Assembly (NCBI GenBank): GCA_021154985.1
Contig: JAJNQE010000110.1
Coordinates: 17,262 to 81,261, forward strand
DNA from: Hydrogenophaga sp.
Lineage (GTDB): Bacteria > Pseudomonadota > Gammaproteobacteria > Burkholderiales > Burkholderiaceae_C
Length of the DNA: 64,000 bases
Reading direction: 5' to 3'
The notes beneath the pieces were generated by a model. The model did no database searches and was not told where the DNA came from. It saw only the letters and a program-made list of their open reading frames with translations. How positions within the stretch are numbered: position 1 is the first letter of the stretch; the number at the start of each line of letters is the position of its first letter. Below, one piece after another: positions 45,376 to 53,992 of this stretch. The position numbers and the translations under genes were made by a program.

Positions 45376-46095
45376 ATGAAATCATCCAACCTCAACAAAT
45401 CCATCCTCGCGCTGACCGCCTTCGCCGTTCTTGCCGGCTGCGCGACACCGCCTTCCGACATCCCGCCCGGCACGCTCAAGGTGGTGTATTCGCAGCACTA
45501 CCCCGACGGCAGCTATCTCAAGGAACAGCCCACTGAAGTCCGCCTCGTCACGCGCGAGGCGACGACCAAAAATGTCGCAACTCAGGTGGGTCTCAACCTG
45601 CTTCTGCTGAGCGTGGGGGCACTGTCGTTCCAAGGCTTCAGCAAAGACGGCTTGAAGGGCCGTGCTGTGGATGGGCCAACCGATCGTGCCAACCTGCGCA
45701 ACCCCATCCCCACCGATTTCGTGACCCAGCTTCAGACACGTGTTGACACCGCCATTCGGGACAACGACCGCTGGAAGGCTCAAACCTACACACACCCGCT
45801 GGTGGTCGGTGGCGGGTATGCGCGGCTGGTCTATGAAAACCTGACGGGCGCTGACGAAGCCACCTACCGACTCAAGACCGACCTGGTGATCTACCGCAAG
45901 CGAGGAGACAGCACCTCGATCAAGTCCTTGATGGCTCCACGAACCGTTTCGTGCGCCGACCAGTCTGTGGAGGCCTGGCCGCAGTCCCGCTGGGCTGAGG
46001 GCAACTACCTTCCGGTGAAACAGGAGATGGACGTTCTGCTTGCGGCGTGCGAGACCAAAGTGGTGGCAGCCCTGGACGAGTTGCTTCGCGATTGA
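45376..46095 (+). CDS. Hypothetical lipoprotein
   Basis: A 239-residue protein with signal SILALTAFAVLAGCATPP (lipobox LAGC). The mature region holds a hydrophobic stretch (VGLNLLLLSVGALSFQGFSKDG). No family recognised. It follows the candidate immunity gene after 156 bp in the same direction and may belong to the same accessory cassette. Confidence 0.6.
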   Translation: MKSSNLNKSILALTAFAVLAGCATPPSDIPPGTLKVVYSQHYPDGSYLKEQPTEVRLVTREATTKNVATQVGLNLLLLSVGALSFQGFSKDGLKGRAVDGPTDRANLRNPIPTDFVTQLQTRVDTAIRDNDRWKAQTYTHPLVVGGGYARLVYENLTGADEATYRLKTDLVIYRKRGDSTSIKSLMAPRTVSCADQSVEAWPQSRWAEGNYLPVKQEMDVLLAACETKVVAALDELLRD

Positions 46096-46117
46096 TCAAT
46101 TCAGAAGGGAAACACCC

Positions 46118-46780
46118 ATGCAAACCAATCCAAAGATCCAGCAGGCCGCGGAGTTGCTTGAAACCGCCGTGAGGAACTATGTGATGGACGAGAAGGGAGT
46201 CGCTGCCGAGACCTGTCTGGCCTGTGCGGGCTGGATGGCGGGCACCCAGTTGTACCGTCTTGAAATCGATCCGTCGCTCGCCGTGAAGCCGGGCACGGTG
46301 GTGCTGAGCGAACCTGTGAACCAGCGGCTGCCCGGGCTGATGAACATGGTGGCGGCCATGGCAACGCAGGGCGAGGCCGCGCCGCCGGACATGGACAACG
46401 CCGACACCACGGGCGCGCAACCCATCTATCGCTTGTCACTCGCCCAGACCCAGGAGGGGCTGGACCCGGTGTACCTGAGCTACGCCAGACGCGTTTCGCT
46501 CGCGCCCGAGGAGCTGCTGCATGCGGCCACCGGAGCCCTGGGGATTCTGGCCGCCAAGTCGCGCCCGGTGCTGGGGCTGTCAGTGGCCAGGTACATCGCG
46601 CACTACTGCATGCTCGAAGCCGCCAAGACCGCGGGACGCAGGCCGCAGATGAGTGACTTCTCGCAGGCCCACCTGCGGCCGTTGGCGTCGCTCCTGCCGC
46701 CACGAACCTTGATGCAATGGCTTTCGGGCTGGATCGCCGGGCCAGCCATCAGAAATTACCTGCATCCCAGTCACAAATAG
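46118..46780 (+). CDS. Hypothetical protein
   Basis: A 220-residue protein with no signal peptide and no recognised family. It is Ala/Leu-rich, with AAETCLACAGWMAGTQLYRLE near the N-terminus. ATG 46118 has an AAGGGA site and lies 22 bp after the lipoprotein gene; the open frame to 46040 overlaps that gene. Probably co-transcribed with it. Confidence 0.55.
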   Translation: MQTNPKIQQAAELLETAVRNYVMDEKGVAAETCLACAGWMAGTQLYRLEIDPSLAVKPGTVVLSEPVNQRLPGLMNMVAAMATQGEAAPPDMDNADTTGAQPIYRLSLAQTQEGLDPVYLSYARRVSLAPEELLHAATGALGILAAKSRPVLGLSVARYIAHYCMLEAAKTAGRRPQMSDFSQAHLRPLASLLPPRTLMQWLSGWIAGPAIRNYLHPSHK

Positions 46781-46831
46781 CCCGCGAAAAACCCGACAAA
46801 TCGGCGTGCAAGTTTGCAATACAGTGCGGGG

Positions 46832-47527
46832 ATGCAAAAACCCCGCGCAGTCCTGTTCGACGCCTACGGCACGCTCTTCGACGTGTACAGCGTGGGCCTG
46901 CTCGCCGAGCAGCTGTTTCCCGGCCAGGGCGCGAGGCTGGCCACGCTGTGGCGAGACAAGCAGATTGAATACACGCGGCTGGTGACCACCAGCGACCACG
47001 GCGCGCACTACCGGCCGTTCTGGACGCTCACGCAAAACGCGCTGGCCTACGCCATCAAGACCATTGCGCCCGAGGCGCGCACCGACTGGCCGGCGTTTGA
47101 AGAGCGCGCGGGCCGGCTGATGAACCAGTACCGCCACCTCTCGGCCTTTCCGGAAAACCGCGAGGTGCTGCAGGCGCTGCGCGAGCGCGGTGTGGTCACC
47201 GGCATCCTGAGCAACGGCGACCCGGACATGTTGGGCATTGCGGTGCGCAGCGCCGGGCTTGAAGGTCTGCTCGATCACGTGATCAGCGTGGACCCGATCC
47301 GCAAATACAAAACCCACCCAGAGGCCTACGCGCTGGGCGAGCAGGCCACGGGTCTGGCGGCGGCGCAGATCGCGTTTGTGAGCAGCAACGCCTGGGACGC
47401 GCTGGCCGCCACCTGGTACGGCTACCAGACGCTGTGGGTGAACCGCATGAACCTGCCGTTCGAGGAGTTGGGCGCCCAGCCCCACCGCATCGGGAACAAT
47501 CTGCGCGACGTGCTGGAGATGCTGTGA
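46832..47527 (+). CDS. Haloacid dehalogenase, type II (HAD superfamily)
   Basis: A 231-residue protein with the full active-site set of L-2-haloacid dehalogenases: nucleophile D10 and T14 in LFDAYGTLFD, Ser in GILSNGDPDM, Lys/Tyr in KYKTHPEAYALG and SSNAWDA for the last Ser, Asn and Asp. It would hydrolyse L-2-haloacids to D-2-hydroxy acids. ATG 46832 matches the family start. Confidence 0.9.
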   Translation: MQKPRAVLFDAYGTLFDVYSVGLLAEQLFPGQGARLATLWRDKQIEYTRLVTTSDHGAHYRPFWTLTQNALAYAIKTIAPEARTDWPAFEERAGRLMNQYRHLSAFPENREVLQALRERGVVTGILSNGDPDMLGIAVRSAGLEGLLDHVISVDPIRKYKTHPEAYALGEQATGLAAAQIAFVSSNAWDALAATWYGYQTLWVNRMNLPFEELGAQPHRIGNNLRDVLEML

Positions 47528-47607
47528 ACACCCCCTGCGCCGCTTCGCGGCTTCCCTGAATCTGCCCCACCCACACACGTTTTCTTCTTTCTCTACTGGA
47601 GCTTTCC

Positions 47608-49818
47608 ATGACCCAACGCACCCAGATCCACGGCCTTCAAGTCGCCACCGTGCTCGCCGACTTCATCAACCAGAAAGTGCTGCCCGGCACCGGCGTGAGC
47701 GAAGCCGCGTTCTGGAAGGGCTTTGACGCGATCGTGAGCGATCTCGCGCCCAAGAACGCCGCGCTGCTGGCCGAGCGCGACCGCCTGCAGACCGAGCTGG
47801 ACACCTGGCACGCGGCCCACCCCGGCCCCATTGCCGACATGGCGGCGTACCGCTCGTTCCTTGAAGGCGTTGGCTACTTGGTGCCGCAGCCCAAGAAGGT
47901 GAAGGCGACCACCAAGAACGTGGACGACGAGCTGGCGGTGCAGGCCGGCCCGCAGCTGGTGGTGCCGATCTTGAACGCGCGCTATGCGCTGAACGCAGCC
48001 AATGCGCGCTGGGGTTCGCTGTACGACGCGCTGTACGGCACCGATGTGATTTCGGAAGACAAGGGCTGTGAGAAGGTGGGCAAGAAGGGCGGCTACAACC
48101 CCAAGCGCGGCGCCAAGGTCATTGAATACGCGCGCCACGTGCTCGACCGCACCGCGCCGCTGAAGAAGGGCTCACACGTGGGCTCCACCAGCTACAAGAT
48201 CAACAAGGACGGCGAGCTGGTGGTGGGCCTGGCCGAAGGCGGCACCAGCAAGCTGGCCGACAAGTCGCAGTTGGTGGGCTACCAGGGCGAAGCCAAGGCG
48301 CCCACGTCGGTGCTGCTCAAGCACAACGGCCTGCACCTGGACATCCAGATCGACCGCAACACCCCGATTGGCAAGACCGACGCCGCGGGCGTGAGCGATC
48401 TGGTGGTGGAGGCCGCGCTCTCCACCATCCTCGACCTGGAAGATTCGATTGCAGCGGTGGACGCTGAAGACAAGGTGCTGGCCTACAGCAACTGGCTCGG
48501 CATCCTGCAGGCCACGTTGGTCGAGTCGTTCGAGAAGGGCGGCAAGACCATGACGCGCGGCCTCAACGCCGATCGCGAGTACACGGCTGCGGACGGCAAA
48601 GGCAAGGTCCGCCTGCACGGCCGCTCGCTCATGTTCCTGCGCAACGTGGGCCACCTCATGACCAACCCGGCCATCCTCTGGGGTGCAGACGGCCAGGAGA
48701 TTCCCGAAGGCATCATGGACGCGGTGGTCACCACCACCATCGCCCTGCACGACCTCAAGCGCACCAAGAAAGACGCCATCCGCAACTCGCGCAAGGGCTC
48801 GGTCTACATCGTCAAACCCAAGATGCACGGCCCGGCCGAGGTGGCGTTTGCCGCTGAACTCTTTGGCCGTGTGGAGCAACTGCTCGGCCTGCCCGAGAGC
48901 ACGGTCAAGCTCGGCATCATGGACGAGGAGCGCCGCACCTCCGTCAACCTCAAGGCCTGCATTGCCGCGGCTTCCAGCCGCGTGGCCTTCATCAACACCG
49001 GCTTCCTGGACCGCACCGGCGACGAGATGCACACCGCCATGCTGGCCGGCCCCATGGTGCGCAAGGGCGACATGAAAACCAGCGCCTGGATCCAGAGCTA
49101 CGAGCGCAACAACGTGCTGGTGGGCCTGAGCTGCGGCCTGCGCGGCAAGGCGCAGATCGGCAAGGGCATGTGGGCCATGCCCGACCTGATGGCCGAGATG
49201 CTCAAGCAGAAGATCGGCCACCCCAAGGCTGGCGCCAACACCGCCTGGGTGCCCAGCCCCACCGGCGCCACGCTGCACAGCCTGCACTACCACCAGGTGC
49301 TGGTGAGCGACGTGCAGAAAGAGCTGGAGAAGATCGACGCCAACAAGGAGCGCGATGTGCTGCTCACCGGCCTGCTCACCATTCCCGTGACCACCACGCC
49401 CAACTGGAGCGAGGCCGAGAAGCAGCAGGAGCTGGACAACAACGTGCAGGGCATCCTGGGCTACGTGGTGCGCTGGGTCGACCAGGGCGTGGGCTGCTCC
49501 AAGGTGCCCGACATCCACAACGTGGGCCTGATGGAAGACCGCGCCACGCTGCGCATTTCCAGCCAGCACATTGCCAACTGGCTGCACCACGGCGTGGTGA
49601 CCGAAGCGCAAGTGACCAAGACCTTCGAGCGCATGGCCGCCGTGGTGGACGGCCAGAACGCCGGCGACAAGCTCTACAAGAAGATGGCCGGCAACTTCAA
49701 GACCAGCATGGCCTACCAGGCGGCGCTGGACCTGGTGTTCAAGGGCAAGGCACAGCCAAGCGGCTACACCGAGCCGCTGCTGCACGCGTGGCGCTTGAAG
49801 GTGAAGGCGGCTGCCTGA
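47608..49818 (+). CDS. glcB: Malate synthase G
   Basis: A 736-residue enzyme condensing glyoxylate with acetyl-CoA to malate. Typical text: [55 protein letters not shown] (metal-site acids) and the C-terminal [19 protein letters not shown]. Length is normal for form G. No isocitrate lyase is adjacent. A perfect inverted repeat 12 bp after the stop ends the unit. Confidence 0.97.
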   Translation: MTQRTQIHGLQVATVLADFINQKVLPGTGVSEAAFWKGFDAIVSDLAPKNAALLAERDRLQTELDTWHAAHPGPIADMAAYRSFLEGVGYLVPQPKKVKATTKNVDDELAVQAGPQLVVPILNARYALNAANARWGSLYDALYGTDVISEDKGCEKVGKKGGYNPKRGAKVIEYARHVLDRTAPLKKGSHVGSTSYKINKDGELVVGLAEGGTSKLADKSQLVGYQGEAKAPTSVLLKHNGLHLDIQIDRNTPIGKTDAAGVSDLVVEAALSTILDLEDSIAAVDAEDKVLAYSNWLGILQATLVESFEKGGKTMTRGLNADREYTAADGKGKVRLHGRSLMFLRNVGHLMTNPAILWGADGQEIPEGIMDAVVTTTIALHDLKRTKKDAIRNSRKGSVYIVKPKMHGPAEVAFAAELFGRVEQLLGLPESTVKLGIMDEERRTSVNLKACIAAASSRVAFINTGFLDRTGDEMHTAMLAGPMVRKGDMKTSAWIQSYERNNVLVGLSCGLRGKAQIGKGMWAMPDLMAEMLKQKIGHPKAGANTAWVPSPTGATLHSLHYHQVLVSDVQKELEKIDANKERDVLLTGLLTIPVTTTPNWSEAEKQQELDNNVQGILGYVVRWVDQGVGCSKVPDIHNVGLMEDRATLRISSQHIANWLHHGVVTEAQVTKTFERMAAVVDGQNAGDKLYKKMAGNFKTSMAYQAALDLVFKGKAQPSGYTEPLLHAWRLKVKAAA

Positions 49819-49830
49819 TCCCGGTTTCAG

Positions 49831-49868
49831 CCATGAAAAACGGCGCCCTCGGGCGCCGTTTTTCATGG
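49831..49868. terminator. Terminator after malate synthase (38-bp perfect inverted repeat)
   Basis: Arms of 18 bp (CCATGAAAAACGGCGCCC and its complement) surround the two bases TC. The core AACGGCGCCC-TC-GGGCGCCGTT is followed by a T run, a standard intrinsic terminator. The outer A/T part makes it work in either direction. Confidence 0.9.
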
Positions 49869-49891
49869 CGCGTGGCATCGACAATCGGCCC

Positions 49892-50194
49892 ATGCAACTC
49901 CAGTACATCATCTTCGACCCCAGCGACGACGGCGAAGGCACCGGCACCTGGGACGCCATGGCCAGCGTGCGGGCCGAGCAGTTGCCCGAGGTGATGCAGG
50001 AAGTGCAGGCCGTGCTGGCCTGGGCCGAGCGCCACAGCCCGGGGCCGCGCGGACCCTTGGACGAGGGCGGCGCGTGGGACGCTGATCAGCTCGTGCAGAC
50101 CGAAGGAGACTGGACCACGGTGACGCTGACGATCACCGGGCCGTGGGCCTGGGGTGAGTCGCTGGTGGCAGCCTTCGCACCACCGGATGCGTGA
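49892..50194 (+). CDS. Hypothetical small acidic protein
   Basis: A 100-residue acidic protein (MQLQYIIFDPSDDGEGTG) with FDPSDDGEGTGTWDAMASVR and a C-terminal TVTLTITGPWAWGESL. No family recognised, but codon use is like the host genes and it has a compact alpha/beta pattern. It lies between the terminator and the DUF4143 gene. Confidence 0.55.
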   Translation: MQLQYIIFDPSDDGEGTGTWDAMASVRAEQLPEVMQEVQAVLAWAERHSPGPRGPLDEGGAWDADQLVQTEGDWTTVTLTITGPWAWGESLVAAFAPPDA

Positions 50195-50201
50195 TCCATT
50201 T

Positions 50202-50243
50202 ATCCTTGCAAATCAAGGAACGAAATTCCATAATTGCAAGGAT
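50202..50243. promoter_or_regulatory. Nested inverted repeats over the DUF4143 gene start
   Basis: A perfect 10-bp inverted repeat (ATCCTTGCAA at 50202, TTGCAAGGAT at 50234) brackets two smaller ones, CCTTG-N5-CAAGG and GGAA-N5-TTCC. The right arm contains the start codon ATG 50242. The arrangement looks like an autoregulatory operator or an mRNA hairpin that hides the start. Confidence 0.6.
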
Positions 50244-51414
50244 GTTTAAGCGCCAAGCCACCCAACGACTGCTCGACGAACTGGCTCACATGCCCGCTGT
50301 GGCGCTGCTGGGACCACGGCAAGTGGGCAAGACCACGCTCGCGCTTGAGGTTGCGCAGCAGCGCCCCAGCCTGTACTTGGACCTGGAGTCCGAACGCGAC
50401 CGCGGGCGCCTGAGTGAGCCCGAGCTGTATCTGCCGCAGCATCACGACAAGCTGGTGATCTTTGACGAAGTGCACCGCACACCGGCGCTGTTCCCGGTGC
50501 TGCGCGGCTTGATCGACCAGGCCCGCCGCGACGGGCGCCGCCAGGGCCTGTACTTGCTGCTGGGCTCGGCCTCACTGGATCTGCTTCAGCAATCGGGCGA
50601 AACGCTCGCCGGCCGCATTGCCTACCTGGAGCTGGGCCCTCTGAACGCCCGCGAAACCGGAGAGGGCACAACCGATGCGCTGTGGCTGCGCGGGGGTTTC
50701 CCGGACAGCTTCACCGCGCCCGACGACGCGCGCAGCCTGCGCTGGCGGCAGAACTTCATCCGCACCTATCTTGAGCGGGACATTCCGCAACTGGGTCCAC
50801 GTATCGCAGCTGAGACCCTGCGTCGCTTCTGGACCATGCTGGCCCATCAGCAAGGTGGCCTGCTCAACGTTGCTCAGCTGGCACGCAACCTCGGCGTAGA
50901 CGGCAAGACCGCCCACAGCTACATCGACCTGCTGTGCGACCTGTTGCTGGTGCGTCGACTGCAGCCCTGGCATGCCAACCTGGGCAAGCGGCTGGTGAAA
51001 TCGCCCAAGGTGTATGTACGCGACAGCGGCCTGGTGCATGCGCTGCTGGACATCGGCTCCATGGAGGCACTGCTGTCGCACCCGGTGGTGGGCGCCAGTT
51101 GGGAGGGCATGGTGGTGGAGAACCTGCTGACCAGCGCCGCGCCGGGGGTGCAGGGTCACTTCTACCGCACCAGCGGAGGCGCCGAGATCGACTTGCTGCT
51201 GAGCCAGCCCGACGGCACGCTGTGGGCGGTGGAGATCAAGCGCAGCCTGAGCCCGAAGGTGGAGCGCGGCTTCCACTCGGCCTGCGAAGACCTGCAGCCG
51301 CAACACAAGGTGGTCGTGTACCCGGGGACCGAGATCTACCCGCTTGGGAACGGCATTGAAGCCATGCCGCTGAACGCATTGTGCGAGCGGCTGGCAAAGA
51401 AACCCTTCTACTGA
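50242..51414 (+). CDS. AAA-family ATPase with DUF4143 domain
   Basis: A 390-residue ATPase. Walker A is GPRQVGKT at residues 24-31 and Walker B LVIFDEVHRTP. The middle has YLLLGSASLDLL, then a winged-helix DUF4143 domain (VAQLARNLGVDGKTAHSYIDLL) and a C-terminal nuclease-like part (GGAEIDLLLSQPDGTLWAVEIK). Members are scattered accessory ATPases of unclear role. ATG 50242 is chosen; the open frame begins at 50191 within the repeat. Its end overlaps the pseudogene at 51408 by 7 bp. Confidence 0.9.
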   Translation: MFKRQATQRLLDELAHMPAVALLGPRQVGKTTLALEVAQQRPSLYLDLESERDRGRLSEPELYLPQHHDKLVIFDEVHRTPALFPVLRGLIDQARRDGRRQGLYLLLGSASLDLLQQSGETLAGRIAYLELGPLNARETGEGTTDALWLRGGFPDSFTAPDDARSLRWRQNFIRTYLERDIPQLGPRIAAETLRRFWTMLAHQQGGLLNVAQLARNLGVDGKTAHSYIDLLCDLLLVRRLQPWHANLGKRLVKSPKVYVRDSGLVHALLDIGSMEALLSHPVVGASWEGMVVENLLTSAAPGVQGHFYRTSGGAEIDLLLSQPDGTLWAVEIKRSLSPKVERGFHSACEDLQPQHKVVVYPGTEIYPLGNGIEAMPLNALCERLAKKPFY

Positions 51415-51870
51415 ATCTGCAGGGGCCCTTGCCCCAAGGTGGCAAGGATGCGGTTTTTCAAACGGTCTTGCGCAAAGCCTGCCTCGTAATAGACGCCGCA
51501 CCGGTTACCCGTGAAATCAGATACGACGAACCTTGCGCCACGAATCGAAGCCATGATCTCGTCATCGATCTTTCCGTTGTGTTCTTTCGAGTCAATGCGC
51601 AGCGGCTCGTATCCAGTAGCACGAATGGCTGGTTCAATGACATCGCTCCAGAGCGACTGCACTTCAGGTGCTGAACCACATCGCGCAAAAGCCGATTTCG
51701 CTCTGACGCTCTCTCAACCCCTCAAGAAACAGAAGTCCCTTTGGCGAGATCCGATGTTCCAGTGCATGGGAATTGAATCGCTGAGGTTGTAACTGCCGAA
51801 TCCCAGCCGAGAGGCGCCAACGCTCATCGGCCAGGACGGATTGCAAGAGCGCAACCACCGTTCCGGACAA
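51408..51870 (-). pseudogene. Frameshifted remnant, nucleoside deoxyribosyltransferase-like
   Basis: Two minus-strand frames join into one recognisable protein: ALEHRISPKGLLFLEGLRER through GFCAMWFST, then after one extra base at about 51666 EVQSLWSDVIEPAIRATGYE, KEHNGKIDDEIMASIRGARF and VVSDFTGNRCGVYYEAGFA. The family normally continues past EAGFA with GLGLPVIW-like text; here it breaks at about 51480 into unrelated sequence before the ATPase end. So the gene has a frameshift and both ends are truncated. Family identity rests on the VADFTG-GVYFEAGFA pattern. Confidence 0.7.
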
Positions 51871-51875
51871 GCCAG

Positions 51876-52126
51876 CAGCGCGTGCACATCACCGTGCACA
51901 GCCTTGACGTCTCGCTCCACGCGCCACGCCGCTTTGCAGATGGTGACAGGGCCTGCACCACTTAGCGTCTGAATCAGATCGAATCGCTTCCCCCAAGCGT
52001 CCGCATGAGCGCCTGAGGCGAAGAAAAGCGGTAGCGCGGACCAGTCGCATTGGCTGTCTGCATGGCGCGCGCAGCGTTGACAAGCGAGTCGGTTAGTGAA
52101 CGCACGTCAATGGTGACGGTGTTCAT
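51876..52126 (-). pseudogene. Frameshifted TumA-like HTH antitoxin remnant
   Basis: The start MNTVTIDVRSLTDSLVNAAR leads to YRFSSPQALMRTLGG. After a one-base loss in the C5 run at 51990-51994 the other frame continues KRFDLIQTLSGAGPVTICKA, then WRVERDVKAVHGDVHALLA. Together they follow the HVO_A0114/TumA antitoxin pattern (winged HTH). The C-terminal part is missing: the next sequence belongs to the deoxyribosyltransferase-like remnant. A homopolymer sequencing error could explain the frameshift but not the truncation. Confidence 0.65.
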
Positions 52127-52181
52127 GGGTGTACCTCTGGATGTCTTCGAAGAAATCGGCCATCAGTTGATATCTCCAACA
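52107..52181 (-). pseudogene. Remnant C-terminus of TumE-like toxin
   Basis: A short open stretch reading YQLMADFFEDIQRYTHEHRH ends at a TGA inside the start of the TumA-like remnant. It resembles the last residues of DUF6516/TumE toxins, which commonly overlap their antitoxin gene. Only about 24 codons are left, and the rest is deleted before the M48 gene. Confidence 0.4.
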
Positions 52182-52209
52182 CCCTCAGTGCGGCCAATGC
52201 CTCGCGGAT

Positions 52210-52995
52210 TCAACGAGTGGGTGCGAGTTCAGACGGACGAAATCCGGACTTCGCCACCGCATCCACCGCCGCCTGCGCCTTCGCCAGCCGCTCGCGCAGC
52301 GCCGGGTGCGTGCTGCCCATCAGCAAATTGAGCGCCGACGGCGTGCTGCCGTGGATCTTGGCGAGCACGCTAACCATGGCCTGCGGGTTGCGGCCCACGG
52401 CGCGCAGCAGTTCGATGGCGCGCACGTCGGCGGCGTGTTCCTGCGCGTGAAGTTGCTGCTGGGCCGCGCGGGCCAGGGTTGAGCGGGGGTTGAACATTTC
52501 CAGCGCCATGCGGTCGCGGGCGTCGTCCATGCGCATGGTGGGTTGCCCCATGCGATGCAGGTTGGTGCAGGCCTCCACCAGCGAATCGCGGCCTTCGATG
52601 TGCGCGATTTCGTGCGCCATCACGGCGGCCAGTTCGTCATCGGAGAGCCCTTCTTGCGCGCTCCACATCGCGCTGGTGAGGATGACCATGCCGTGGTCGG
52701 CGGCGTAGGCGTTGAGGTCTTTGTCTTCATAGGCCAGCAGGTGCACGGCGGGGCCTTGTTGCAGCCGGCCCGAGGCCGTCACCAGGCTGGCCAGCAGGGT
52801 GTGCAGGCGCTGGGGCGCGGCCACCACCTCAAAGCGCTCCATCAGCTCGGTGATCTGGATTTCGTCGAGCACGCGCAGCTCGTGGGCGCGGGCGGGGTCG
52901 TTCACACAGGCGCCTTGCGCCAGCGCCGCAGTACCGACCAGCAGGCCCGCCACGGAGAGCCCGACGACTTGAAAAAAACGAACCATACTGTTCAT
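52210..52995 (-). CDS. M48-family metallopeptidase
   Basis: A 261-residue exported peptidase with signal peptide (VVGLSVAGLLVGTAALAQG). The zinc motif HEIAH is at residues 128-132 within AAVMAHEIAHIEGRD, with the third ligand Glu in AQEHAADVRAIELL. BepA/YcaL-like enzymes of this type act on misfolded envelope proteins. ATG 52995 gives the signal peptide; the frame is open to 53535. Confidence 0.88.
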   Translation of the reverse strand: MNSMVRFFQVVGLSVAGLLVGTAALAQGACVNDPARAHELRVLDEIQITELMERFEVVAAPQRLHTLLASLVTASGRLQQGPAVHLLAYEDKDLNAYAADHGMVILTSAMWSAQEGLSDDELAAVMAHEIAHIEGRDSLVEACTNLHRMGQPTMRMDDARDRMALEMFNPRSTLARAAQQQLHAQEHAADVRAIELLRAVGRNPQAMVSVLAKIHGSTPSALNLLMGSTHPALRERLAKAQAAVDAVAKSGFRPSELAPTR

Positions 52996-53136
52996 ACCGT
53001 TTCCCCAGACCCGTTGTACGCCGGTGTGCAGGCGATGAACAGGGCGTGGGCGCGGTTGGGGCCGGCAGGCGACGGACGGCATGGGCGGTGGTCGCCGGTT
53101 GAACCGATTGGCCCGCCAGTTGCTTGGCGGTGCGGC

Positions 53137-53622
53137 ATGACCCAGAACCCGCCCACACACACTGCCGACATCGGCCTGAGCAAGCTCGACACCGCCTTGC
53201 TCAACATCCTGGTGAAAGACGGCCGCGCTTCGTTTGCCGACATCGCGCGCCAGCTCGGCATCTCCCGGGCGCATGCGCGCGCCAAGGTGCAGGGGCTGCA
53301 GGCCAGTGGCGTGATCGAGTTGTTTGCGGCGGTGATCAACCCCGAGAAGCTGGGGCAGGTGAACTCCACCTTTCTCGACATCGTGGTGGCGCCGGCAGCC
53401 ATCGAGCGCATCGCGCAGGAGCTGGCCGACTGCCCGGAGGTGGTGAGCCTCTACATCATGAGCGACCTCAAAAGCCTGCACGTGCACGCCCTCACCGAGA
53501 GCCCTGAAACGTTCGAGACCTTTGTGCGGCGGCACATCTTCAACCGGCCCGAAATCCTGTCGGTGGACTGCAAGACGCTGCTCACGCGCGTGAAAAACCG
53601 CCGGGGTGGCGCGCGGCTGTAG
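53137..53622 (+). CDS. Lrp/AsnC-family regulator
   Basis: A 161-residue protein. The N-terminal HTH is LDTALLNILVKDGRASFADI with RQLGISRAHARAKVQGL, followed by an Lrp ligand-binding RAM domain. ATG 53137 is chosen over the long open frame from 52543, which runs through the antisense peptidase gene. It might regulate the TRAP operon downstream, but a terminator-like palindrome separates them. Confidence 0.88.
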   Translation: MTQNPPTHTADIGLSKLDTALLNILVKDGRASFADIARQLGISRAHARAKVQGLQASGVIELFAAVINPEKLGQVNSTFLDIVVAPAAIERIAQELADCPEVVSLYIMSDLKSLHVHALTESPETFETFVRRHIFNRPEILSVDCKTLLTRVKNRRGGARL

Positions 53623-53636
53623 CGGCCCGGTGCCGC

Positions 53637-53672
53637 GCGCCCGCTTTGGTGCGCGCGCACCAAAGCGGGCGC
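53637..53672. terminator. 36-bp perfect palindrome after the Lrp gene
   Basis: A fully self-complementary sequence centred on GCGC: GCGCCCGCTTTGGTGC, GCGC, then its complement. It lies 15 bp after the Lrp stop and could terminate that transcript, though no T run follows. An alternative is a protein-binding site acting on the promoter at 53898. Confidence 0.55.
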
Positions 53673-53773
53673 CGCTGCCGTTTGTACCCAGGGGCTGGCG
53701 CAGAGGGGCGCCCTGGTTTCCATGAGCCGCCTGCGGGGCTCGATCACCTTACAAACGGCAGCCTGGCGCCCGC
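53665..53773. repeat. 109-bp element bounded by long inverted repeats
   Basis: The left arm GCGGGCGCCGCTGCCGTTTG plus TA (53665-53686) pairs with the right arm TACAAACGGCAGC-ct-GGCGCCCGC (53750-53773), leaving a two-base bulge. The left arm shares its first bases with the palindrome at 53637. The 63 bp between the arms have no obvious gene. It looks like a small non-coding repeat or a folded RNA. Confidence 0.6.
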
Positions 53774-53947
53774 GCACTGAACATTCGGCACCCGGCGGCG
53801 TGCGCCCGACAGAGTCGCGCATGCACCATTTCGGAAGCATGCCAACCAATCAACCGGGCAGATCAATCAAATCAAGGACTTGCAGCCGTCAAACGCATGG
53901 CATGGCGCTTGCGAAGTGAGGAGCACGCCGCTTTACAAACGGCAGCC
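53749..53947. repeat. Direct repeat pair TTACAAACGGCAGCC
   Basis: The 15-bp sequence TTACAAACGGCAGCC occurs at 53749-53763 and again at 53933-53947; a 13-bp inverted copy lies at 53674-53686. The second copy is 45 bp before the TRAP start. No gene is visible between them; the small frame 53722-53919 has no family resemblance. Confidence 0.7.
53898..53912 (+). promoter_or_regulatory. Candidate sigma-54 promoter of the TRAP-TauE-GGT operon
   Basis: TGGCATGGCGCTTGC fits the -24/-12 consensus TGGCAC-N5-TTGC with one mismatch and correct spacing of GG and GC. It lies about 80 bp before the TRAP binding-protein start. The palindrome at 53637 lies 226-261 bp upstream, a normal distance for an enhancer-binding activator. 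Confidence 0.6.
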
Positions 53948-53992
53948 TTTCACCCCGCTTGACCTCATCAACCCCTTCACAGGAGTGCCGCC

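Noticed and set aside
47528..47607. Hairpin-like GCGCCGCTTCGCGGC before malate synthase
   Set aside because: The stem is short and lacks a T run; it may be a dispersed repeat fragment but cannot be supported as a terminator.
53637..53672. Palindrome as an NtrC site
   Set aside because: NtrC sites have GCACCA to the left and TGGTGC to the right; here the halves are in the opposite order.
53722..53919. 65-codon ORF in the repeat region
   Set aside because: It includes the repeat arms, has no ribosome site or family resemblance, and is better explained as non-coding.
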